64,000 nucleotides of DNA. It comes from Metopolophium dirhodum. Taxonomy: Eukaryota > Arthropoda > Insecta > Hemiptera > Aphididae. Numbering within the stretch: position 1 is the first letter of the stretch; each line of letters opens with the position of its first letter. The position numbers and the translations under genes were made by a program. Under the pieces are notes generated by a model, which worked only from the letters and a program-made list of their open reading frames with translations, made no database searches and was not told where the DNA came from. Of this stretch, positions 25,001 through 34,700 are shown piece after piece. The stretch is from the NCBI RefSeq assembly GCF_019925205.1, contig NC_083568.1, positions 10,662,393-10,726,392 on the forward strand. Reading direction: 5' to 3'.

Positions 25001-28000
25001 ACAATACCCGTTGGCAGAAATGGGGGGGGGGGGGCTTAAGAAGGCTTAGCCCTCCGCTCACATTGATGTTAACAATGTTAGTCCCTTGCCATTTTAATGG
25101 ATTTCCGCCTATGAGTCGATAACCATGGCCATCTCTCTATTATGCCATTAAAAAGTGTGAATAGTAGGTACTTAATTAATTTAATTTTTATGTTTGTAAG
25201 TTTATTACGCCAATAAACCAAATAAAAATGTAAACAAAAACGGTATATAAAATATTAATACATCAAGTCATTGGCATAATGATATAATACTACTGGGCCA
25301 GGGCCTAATAAATACATCTGATTTTAGGGGATACACATATTAATTTTACTGGTATACCTTTGGGTATACCTTTGGCAAAAAAAAACCTGTGAGGGCTGTA
25401 ACACCCAAAATATACACCCTCTTTTATATACCACATACCTTACACATTAATATTTGACACACATTTGTCATTCAGGGACACACATTGATTTTCAAGGGAC
25501 ACAGTATTTTAGCCCCGCGGGTACTGTCTATTGCCATAAAAAATATATATTACCTATATATTACATACCATTATCTATAATACCGTCTAATATTTATTGA
25601 TTTTTTTCTGATTTTAATACTTAATGTATACATTTTAATATTTACTGTATTGAACGTGGAACTTAGTAATGACGTATATTGGTGCGAAATACGATCATTA
25701 AAGATCGATAATCTCCTGATTCTTTTTTCCGACTTAAAAATAAACATATAGGTATGGTTAATTATGGTGTACATGAAATAGACACTTAAATAATTATAAT
25801 TGTATGTGTTACAGTATTCCTGTGCAGTTTATCTTTGGCGAATATTATTGCTGCAAACAAATCTTCTACGCAAGACGTTTTAAATTTTTCCATAAGATTT
25901 TTTGTAGTGTCTTCTCTTATAATTTTTCCATTCATCAATATTCCAATCTGGTTTTAGTTAAAGCCTTGTTAGTTGTAATAATGTCGTTTTAGGTGAAAAA
26001 TAACAAGAACATTAGTCATTACGTGCGTAACTGCCGTTTCCATAAAGCAAAAATTATTGGAAGCCGATACGATTATTGTACATTTTCTGGATAAGTTAAT
26101 ATATGTTAAAAGTGTCCAAATACTAGAACATGTAAAAAATATGAACACATATTTACATAATGAAACTAGAAGGACAATAATATGAACAAATCTAGAGACC
26201 CTACATATGCGGAGAACATAATATTATATTTTATAGCATAGATGAGTAAATATTATTTAAACATAATTTTCGTTTTATTTGTTTTGCAATCGAGAAAAAA
26301 TGTATAGGTACTCGAATATAGTTCGTTGCTTACTTGCTTATCTTTTTTAATTCACAGACTTGGAGTCTATACGGTCTACCTCTTTATAGTACATGGCCGC
26401 AAGGTGGGTTGCCAAAATATGGTCGATCGCGGGCGGTTACAAAGACTATCGTATTTATTTGTATAATATTCTGCGATAATACTGAATGTTGTTGTTATGA
26501 CTAATAAATTGTCACTCGCAGATTATTTACATCTTAAAGAACAGCTAGTGTCGACAAATTTAGTTTTTTCAAGTTGATTTTTAAAATAAAATGTCTGTAA
26601 ACAAATCTTCAAGGAAATTTCTGGCTTCCCCCGCCATATAAATTACTCGGGTAAATTATTATTATGTTTTGCGCCTCTGCAGGGCCTTGGACTAATAATG
26701 TTCGATAACTAAATCCGTGCGGTGCAAATATTACCTTAAGGCAAGATTAACACATAATATACCTACGTATGATCCAAACCAGTATCCTGCTACCGTACGA
26801 CCTGATAATATTTCTACGAGAATGTAATACGTTAACCCAATAATGTACACAACCTGTTAGTTTGAAGGAATATCACGTAATCGTTCAAACAACCGTAAAG
26901 TATTTAAGTATATATTATTTAATAATAGAATTTTTCAAGTTGACCGGAAAGATCTATAATTGTATAAATTATTACGTACGTTACCTATATAGTACTAGTA
27001 CTGACTGCTAACCTCTTGGATTTACTAGTAATTAGGAAATGTGCTATGTTAATGCTATGTACGTTGTGTTAAATATATAGTTTAGAGAACAGTTAACATA
27101 ATATTTATATTGATTATATGCTTAAGTTTTGCCCGCGGTACAACAAACATATTAATTCATCATTTGATGATATTATGATAATGTAAAAAGGAGTGAAACC
27201 ACCATATAGAACGATAAAAAAGAACTTATAATATAATTAATATTAGACATAGGTACAAATTACAAATAATACTGTCATACTGAAGTACGGATCGGTATTG
27301 ACATGGAAAGAAAAAAAGGGTTCAACATTAGCTATAATATATATTATATGGTTTTAATAATAATATATTATATTATATTATTTAAATATATTTTAATATA
27401 TGGTTTAATTAGGTATATATTATTATGTTGCAGCATAGGAATAGTTAGGGGGGCTAGGGAGGCTTAGCCCCCTAGTTCGAATAATAGCCTCCCACGAGTC
27501 GTTACATATCTGTCCCTGGAAATGCTAAGCCCCCCCCAAAAAAAAAAAAAAAATTAACCACCCTACGCCTATGTTTGCAGCTTTAATAAGGCTATTTTCT
27601 TCTTTATAATAATTTAAATAATGACATTGTACATAATATTATGACAAATGTAATTAAAGAACTTATCGTGTACGTGGATATAATTGCTTTATACAGAGAT
27701 CATAAACAGTTTAATGTACCTACCTAATAATTAATATATATATATGTAACCCAGTTAACACCATATTGATGATTGCAAAGGGGATAGTGGGTCGTCTTAT
27801 GGGACATCATCATCATGTGTATTAAAGAACAATCTACATATATATTAGATATAGTCATATAGATACGATTTAAGCAACATACATAATCCGCTCAAGTATA
27901 TATAATGAATAATAATAAACGATTCTTGATACATGTAACAACAATAATGCATAGTACAATGAAAAAGGTTAACCTACTTTTTTAACGTTACGGAGTCCAT

Positions 28001-31000
28001 GCCAGTAGTGATGTCGTCTAAAATAACAACTTCGGGATCGTGTAGAATTGCTAACACCAGAGATAAAACTTTCTTCTGGCTTAATCTTGAGAACATAATA
28101 TTATATTAGTTAATAGTTATATAACATACGATAAAACCAATAAATTAATAATTATAATTTATGGTAGGTACCGTCCTATCCACCTAGTAAATGGTTGTTA
28201 AATAATTATTAGTATTTAGTATTTAGTATCTATTAGAATTTAGACAGATATGAATATATGATTAACAGTTCATATCTATATGTAAATTTATTAAAATTAA
28301 AATTATATTTTTAAGTAATTGCCTGTATAGTGTATATGTTACGGGTAAAGTACAAAATATGGTTAGTGTTCACATTATCCGGGTAATGTGTACACTATAC
28401 CTGTACCTATTGGATAAAGTAAAAATACTATTTATAAAACGTTTATTTCGTACTTTACTCGGGTATTAATTTACACATTATCTACGACTGAGTGGGTAAA
28501 GTACTTTGATAAAATGTATACGATAAAATAACGATTGTAGATAAATGTTTATGAAGAAACACACGGAATAATATTTAATACGTCTATAAGTGATTATCAA
28601 TATTACGAACTCGGTAATAAAAATGGCACTCTTCATCAACTTTATTCCAGACATCAATTTACTGTATGCTCTGAACCATTAATAGATATTTTAGAAGTTT
28701 TAGCCACAAAAAAATCTTTGCTTGAAATAGCTAATGAACAATCTTTTTCCGGTGGTCAAGGTTTTAAGAAGTGTTTATGTAAAACTAAATGCTTAACAAA
28801 TAAATGTAAATGCAAATTCGGGGGAATACTTTGTAATTCTAAATGTCATCCAAACTCAAATTGTTCTAATAAATAATTGTATTTCGCTTTTAAATTTTAA
28901 TTAAGTAAATAGTAAAATTGTTCAAATATATCATTTATAGTTTAATACTAATAATAATAAATAATTTTTTTTTGAATTAGTATAATTTGGTTTTTGCTAC
29001 TAGAAAGACTTTGTATAATCTGTACCATTTTAAGTGTTTGATGCGTTGGTCATGTTGTACCGACGTTATAAGTTTACGGTTATAGTTATACGAATACATT
29101 ATCCACAGCACACTGGATAATGTATACATTACACTGTTCGTATGGATGAGGTTCACATTACCCGGGTAATATGTACACTAACCGTTTTTGTACTTCACCC
29201 GTAACATATACACACCACATGATAAAGGTAAATGGTAAAAGTGTGTTTTTGTACATACAATTATGTAGACTACATTTTAATTTATCATAATTATTTACTC
29301 ACACGAATTAAGATTTATAACTTCTATTTTGTAATTGTAATTATTTAAGTTGTAATTAGTAATTTAGTACGTATACTATATTACCTATTTACTGTTATTC
29401 AGTTATTGTATATAGTATATAAGTACATTATAAAAAATGTAAGTATCAGAAATAAATATATGCATTTTTGTATGCATACAAGAGCAATATAATAATAGTT
29501 TATATTTTATGCACTCCAATATGGAACATCACTCAAACCCCCTCATCGCTCAACTTCACACCAACGCCCTTCCAGACAACCCAGCCAGACGCCTCAAACG
29601 TGAATGGCCCAGAGATCTTCTCAACGCACATTAAACTCAACGTGTTTATTACTATCTCTCCCTAAATTACCACCCACGTAGGAATTTCTAATGTGAAACT
29701 CCTACTCATTGTCTTTTTCTCACTGCCTCATTTTATATTCTTTCATTCAAATTTACTTATTGTACCATTTTAGTATAGATTGTAAATTTTCACAAATAAA
29801 CGACATTTAAAAAAAAAAAAAAAATAAACAAAATTTGAATAAATTATGAAATAACCATTGTAGACGGGATATATGCCTATATTTAATCATAATAGGTATC
29901 ATGGATTTTTAACAAAATAGTATTCTATACATTATACAATATACAATATACCTACATAAATATTAAAATAAATATTGTAATATTATTATGTTATTGCAGT
30001 GTTTTTTTTTTTAACAGGTATTAAGGTTTTCATCAACTGTCATTTTAAGTTATTGTATTATAAAATGGATATATTATATATTGTCATATTGATACCGTTA
30101 TACGATTATATTTGGATACCTATGTCCTATATGTTACCTATTCGAAAATACGTGTTAAATAAAAAAAAACAATCAAGAATGCGGGTGTTCATAATATACA
30201 GGATGATTCACCAAGCATGCTCAGTGCTCACCCCTATTTTTAACTTTGGTAATGCAATTTTTTAGTATACTTCAAGACCATATTTTCAAATTCTTGAGAT
30301 TTTTGTACTAGGTATATGTATATAACTAGTGTTCTGTGGAAATACAAATTTCTGTTTTTAAAATAAAAACGTTCCTTTTTTACTGTAAATAATTAATTAA
30401 TAATTTTTTTGAAAATTTTGATATACATGTACCTAACTCAAAATTCAAACTAGTAGTTTCTCAGTTATTTTTTTTTTTATAGTTTATACTATAAGGATAA
30501 TAGTCCTTAAAAATAATTTTTACAGAAATATAAAATATATGTAATATTGGAACTCGTATTTATACTTAGACATCTTTTTACAAAATATTATAAACACTGA
30601 TAGATTAATATTTATTTGGATAATTACTAAAATTTTAAAATCATATAGCCTCCCTATCTTCCAAACCCATTATATCATGGACCTATTATCCTTAGTACAC
30701 AAAGTTAAATAACTCAAAAACTACTCGTTTGAATTTTGATTTTGACTCGTCAGAATTTTCACAGGACACTCCTTTAGTAGTACAAACAATTGCAAGAATT
30801 TTAGAATATGGTATATTTAAAAATTTAAAAATCAGATTTTGAATAGTTGCGAAATAAATGAGAAAAAAGGTATGAGCATACTTGATGAATCATCCTGTAT
30901 AATATAGGTAATCTTATAGACTATAGTCTAGTCGTACTCATAGTCCACAAGTTACCGTGAAAACACATATTTTTCAAATATCAATTTGTCTATAATATTG

Positions 31001-31769
31001 AATTAGGCATATGAAACATACAAATACATTGGGTACCTATATAATATGTACCAACATATAACTATACGCAACTATGTACTATATACAATATGCTTTTTGT
31101 CATGGATTTAAAACGAACCTTAGTTGATCGACCAAGAAGTTCGTGTTCACAGGCAGCCCGGTCATCGGTACTATGCTCTTGTACCTGTCTACGATTTGGG
31201 AAACGATTAGCCCGTTGACGGCACCGATAAAGTACAGTAGGTGATATATTCGCATCGGTCCAGGCACATCGAAATTCTGTGGCCATTAGACAGAAACAAT
31301 AATTATAGACGATGTGAAAAATAAATTACACAACTGCAATGTTAACCACCATAGGCAAATCCCCAAAAATGCGTACCTGCGGGGCAAACCCGATCTTGGG
31401 ATGTCGCCTCGTGACTGTCTGCTCCGGACCGACACCACTGCCCCCTGGACCACCTGTCGTGCCACTGCCACCGGAGGTCACTGGAACGTCGTCCGTCATT
31501 ATCACGTCACCACCGTCTTGTTCCAAAATGCCCGACAGACACCTCAGCAATACTGACTTGCCCGAACTATTTTCGCCCAATACGGCGTAACTATATGTAT
31601 GTGCATAATATGTTGTGTACAGAATACACGTTAAAACATCAGTTACTTGTACCTATATTCGTTTAAGTACCATTTTATATTTTCAATTTTCCATAACATG
31701 TATAACTTTAAAGTTATCGTGAAAACTTACGTACTTTCGTAATCGGTCAAAAGAACGTTTATAATGTAC
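16049..31769 (-). CDS. ABCH-like half-transporter with degenerate ATPase motifs (5' end missing)
   Basis: Exons in gene order: 31769-31731 (tentative), 31590-31377, 31276-31119, 28085-27978, 26122-26023, 25947-25813, 25732-25584, 22139-21950, 20122-19999, 18583-18462, 18342-18272, 17372-17134, 16437-16351, 16281-16049. All junctions are GT-AG with matching phases and no internal stop, about 655 codons. The plan is NBD then membrane domain. Walker A is GENSSGKS and the Q-loop ends GFAPQ. The signature reads LRLSQ where the paralog has LSGGQ, Walker B ends VVILDD (Glu to Asp), and the switch region reads TIIVSAS (His lost). The NBD closes with IGILMNGKIIRED. Membrane helices and a loop with NET, NYT and NIT sequons follow, then the last helices (GLWWP, TFWSVILVMITVV). 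It is a divergent paralog of the 55-kb gene, likely at a cell membrane, with substrate unknown. The first coding exon was not found. Confidence 0.8.
20462..20880. mobile_element. hAT-type MITE with 8-bp target duplication
   Basis: It starts caggggtctccaacc and ends with the imperfect inverse (gtaggtaggagacttctg). It is flanked on both sides by the identical octamer gtttagag (20454-20461 and 20881-20888), the hallmark of hAT insertion. An internal inverted repeat (ataagctgttacgaa/ttcgtaacagcttat arms, about 20682-20785) forms a long hairpin. There is no transposase. It lies in an intron of the minus-strand ABC gene. Confidence 0.92.
21021..21700 (+). repeat. Dispersed repeat, family F copy 2
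   Basis: It opens 'gcgggtaagtgggtgtcgct', with 'ctgctgtacagtaggttaca' and 'ttctgggcgaagacgg' following. Downstream sequence including 'tcaatccttagctataaaag' matches the inverted copy at 63.2-63.8 kb, so the full element is at least 700 bp. Non-coding. Confidence 0.7.
22672..22713. repeat. (ATT)n microsatellite
   Basis: About 42 bases of interrupted ATT triplets in an intron of the minus-strand ABC gene. Confidence 0.9.
24176..24558. mobile_element. Short TIR element ('gggtgatc' ends)
   Basis: The left end taccgggtgatcaa and the reverse-complemented right end tactgggtgatcca form 14-bp imperfect TIRs around 383 bp of AT-rich non-coding DNA. Flanks begin 'ta', but a target duplication cannot be fixed. 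Confidence 0.6.
28337..29206. mobile_element. 870-bp TIR transposon carrying a truncated integrase-type ORF (Ginger-like)
   Basis: The ends are tgttacgggtaaagtac and, reverse-complemented, tgttacgggtgaagtac. The repeats continue with few mismatches for nearly 60 bp, including the palindromic word attaYccgggtaat. Four-base TATA flanks on both sides could be the target duplication, although TATA is itself palindromic and could extend the TIR. The termini are TGT...ACA, as in retroviral integrases and Ginger-type DNA transposons. Internal copies of 'gggtaaagtac' (near 28343, 28493, inverted near 28452) may be transposase-binding sites. The element contains only the last 111 codons of a protein. 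It sits in an intron of the minus-strand ABC gene. The Ginger assignment is inference from ends plus ORF type. Confidence 0.75.
28541..28876 (+). pseudogene. C-terminal remnant of an integrase-type transposase (KRBA2-like)
   Basis: The open frame runs 111 codons from just after a TAG to its own TAA, without an ATG near its start. The C-terminus has a cysteine-rich block with spacing CxCx3Cx4CxCx6Cx3Cx5C (from KKCLCKTKC to the HPNSNC end), resembling a CXC/tesmin-type metal-binding motif. From memory, aphid genomes hold many KRAB-A domain-containing protein 2-like integrase genes with such a tail. The integrase core (DDE) is absent, so this alone cannot be active. The frame is uninterrupted, which suggests either recent truncation or retained function. 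The family assignment is by pattern only. Confidence 0.6.
29480..29824 (+). mobile_element. 5'-truncated LINE 3' end with poly(A) tail
   Basis: A C-terminal ORF fragment (HHSNPLIAQLHTNALPDNP, ending WPRDLLNAH and a stop at 29632-29634) is followed by about 170 bp of 3' UTR, an AATAAA at 29795 and a poly(A) run of about 16 bases. This is the usual form of a dead-on-arrival non-LTR retrotransposon. Base composition is richer in C than the surroundings. The 5' junction is approximate and no target duplication is clear. It lies in an intron of the minus-strand ABC gene. Confidence 0.75.
30195..30901. mobile_element. 707-bp TIR element ('tatacaggatgattca' ends)
   Basis: The left end tatacaggatgattcaccaa and the reverse-complemented right end tatacaggatgattcatcaa match at 19 of 20 positions, and similarity continues ('gcatgctca' against 'gtatgctca'). 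The interior is AT-rich and non-coding; the 88-codon frame over its left end starts outside the element. Interior words (actattatcctta, cttagtacacaaagtta) recur inverted in the plus-strand ABC gene intron at about 56.86-57.26 kb. Confidence 0.8.
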
Positions 31770-34700
31770 CTATGTCTTATACATTACGTGATTGCGACTA
31801 CATTATTGGCGCGGTAAAAAGTACCTAATTATCTCATTGCCATAAACAGAGGATTTGTTCCTCTCGTTGTTTAAAATAAAATACTGTTTATCATTAATAG
31901 ATTAATATGGAAGTATTAAAAGTGAAAGGTTAAAATATATAATTATAGCCGAGGACCTGCGTTACTAGATTATGAATTTCTCACAAAACCAACCTTAGGG
32001 TTAGATTTTTGGGGGACACAATAATGAAACTTATAACAAATTGTTTTGCGCTAATCGGTAGTATGACCTTTACTGAATGATTATACATTTATGTATGTGC
32101 TCTCATTCAGCTTAATAAAACTACTATCATAATTCGTAATTCATATGGGTAAATAACGAATAGTTTAAAATTTAAAAAATGGGTGGCTTCTTCCACAAGA
32201 TAATCACGATATAATACCTTTATAATCACATGTATACTTATTGTAATGAATTGTAAAAAAAATGTATTATTCACCAAGACAATAAGTGTTCTAAACCTCT
32301 TAGTAGCGCGCCACCATTATTAAATGTCCTACAATTGTATAACAAAGAAATACTGGGCTCATGCACTGAGAATAACTTTGGTTTTCATATATGCTTATGA
32401 AACTTATACTCATCTTAATCCTTAATCTTGTCTAAATTATTTTTTCAAGTTCAGCAGAGATAATTAATTCAATAAAAAAAATGTCAAGTGTGATTCATTT
32501 TCGTTTGAAGGATGCCCATCGAGGCTTATTTATATAACTGTTGATGTTTTAGGAAATAGAATACAGGAAGGACATAAAATATTCTTCATATTGTTTTAAG
32601 GTCATCTTCTGCTTCTAAATATTTTTTTCATTGTAATACTAAATATGTTTAACAATTGATTAAACATTTTTTTATGTAAATTAATACACAGCTAGGTACG
32701 TTATAAGCCTTAATGCTTTTATGGAATCAAAATATTTTATATAAATTTGAACCTACCTATATACAGTATACATCTAAAACGATCGACACGGCATTTATCA
32801 CAGAATATATAGCTAAGTAAACACATTTTCTCACTATTTTAGACAAAATAAATTGGAAAATTGAGAAAAATATGATGTACAAATATATGTATTGTCATTA
32901 CGTATAGGTATAACTATATCAAATAGATATTACAAATTCATTAAAATTGTCGATAATAAAGCAGATAATAAAACCATTTTGAATATAATTTTTACTAATA
33001 ACAATTTTATCATATCGAACTATATAGGTATATTATGTACTTGTAATGATATATTAATACATTACAATTATGCATGTTGATTGTTTTTGTAATATCTATT
33101 TAAATTATTTTTTTGTTTTTCTGATAAAACAAAAACAGCATGTTACCTGTTGAATTATTATAAATTAATCAAGACAATATTATTATGCTAGTCGCTAGAT
33201 TGAGGACATTATGTATTATTCTATAAGTACAAAACGTAAAATAAGGAAATAAACATATGTATTTATAAACAATTTACATTTGCATAATGATTGACGTTGT
33301 TATATGTTTTATGAAATTTGAAAATATTGCCTTGAAACAAATTACAAAAAGAAAATTATTTGACCTCAATGCACAGTTTATAGAATTTTTCCAAGAATAT
33401 TTTAAGTAAGAAATAAAAAGCAAAAAAAAACTTTAAAGTTAATGTATTGAACGTTATTTTAAAATAAAATTTAATATTTAAAAAAAAGAAATACATCCAC
33501 ATGGCAGGTATGGGCTATTGGATTTGTTAGAATATTTACAAAGTCATCTTAAATTAAGAAAAGGTGTTAAATACATTATAATTCATATTTTATGATTCAA
33601 ATTTCTGTGCTACACTCGTACTGAACTATGGGAAGTTATATACGTACATTGATTGTTTTTCAACGGTAATATTCACATCATCAAGTATTGTTTTATTTGA
33701 CATTTTTTTAATGATATTTTTTCCGATAACTGCATAAGTCCTTCTTTTATTCATCTATATATATAACAAGATATCATATAGTTGTAAAAGACAAAACAAT
33801 TCATTACGTGTTGTTCCTTAATTATATTTTTTTTTAACATTTCATTGCACGTTTTAAAAACCGATATTGTAACTATAAAATGTTTTATTTTTGACTTCTA
33901 ACTGATAGAGGAAGTAAATATTATAAGCTATAATAATATTACTGGGTTTACAATGATATGGTTTTTTTTATGTAAAACTATATATTTTGGTATCGGTTAA
34001 AATACTTCAAATATTTTATGTAAAATATTCAATTGATAGTACTTAATTATGTATAGACTCGCCATTCGCGTGTAGTATAATTAAGCATTTATGGTTTATC
34101 AATATAAAAGTCTGATTAAAATATAAGTGTTATAAATAAATAGGTAAACGTAATAGTTTTTTTTTGTCTTATATGTTTTAATAATAGGTATAACTATTAC
34201 CTACTTTAGAAGAAATGTGCGATGTTAAAAAGAGTCCTGAGTCATCCACGTTATTTAAAGCTAAATACCTATCAACATCTTAGACCGGAAAAAGTAGTGT
34301 ATTTAACTTCTGAACATTTTACTACACTTAAAATATATTATTATAAAATGTTAGGATGTTCTATACTGAGTTAGGATTCACCAAAAAGTATTTCAAAAAT
34401 AATTAAATATTAATATGAGTGGCAAGTAATAAATAATACATTCGAATGTTTCAGTTTATTTTTCCATTAACAACCAATTATTATCGAGTATTGACAACTT
34501 CTATTTTAACGTACATTTTTATTTGTTACATAACAATAATCTAAGCAAGGAAATAAAAACTGAAAATAATTGTGAAGATCTTTTTGTGTAACTAGGTACT
34601 TATCTGTACAACTTAATATGCCACTTATCTAAATAATTCATCTGAGCGACTGAGCTTGCTGTCTTGTCGTTTTTAATTTTAATGATGATTCATCAAATTC

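Noticed and set aside
25804..25992. 62-codon plus-strand frame
   Set aside because: It is the complement of the minus-strand NBD-end exon.
26375..26470. Candidate H-loop exon with an ATH motif
   Set aside because: No acceptor gives the required phase without a stop. The exon at 26122-26023 fits phase, length and paralog sequence, although it lacks the histidine.
26581..26700. Minus-strand frame with LEDLFTDILF resembling the NBD end
   Set aside because: Only about 17 codons, no matching splice sites, and the true NBD-end exon is at 25947-25813.
28541..28876. Treating the Cys-rich frame as a free-standing host gene
   Set aside because: It has no nearby ATG, lies wholly within TIRs and resembles the tail of a larger integrase-type protein.
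31062..31286. Minus-strand frame starting MATEFRCAW
   Set aside because: The ABC frame of the same segment (NFDVPGPMRIYH...) begins right after an acceptor, fits both neighbouring exons in phase and is protein-like; the ATG frame does not.
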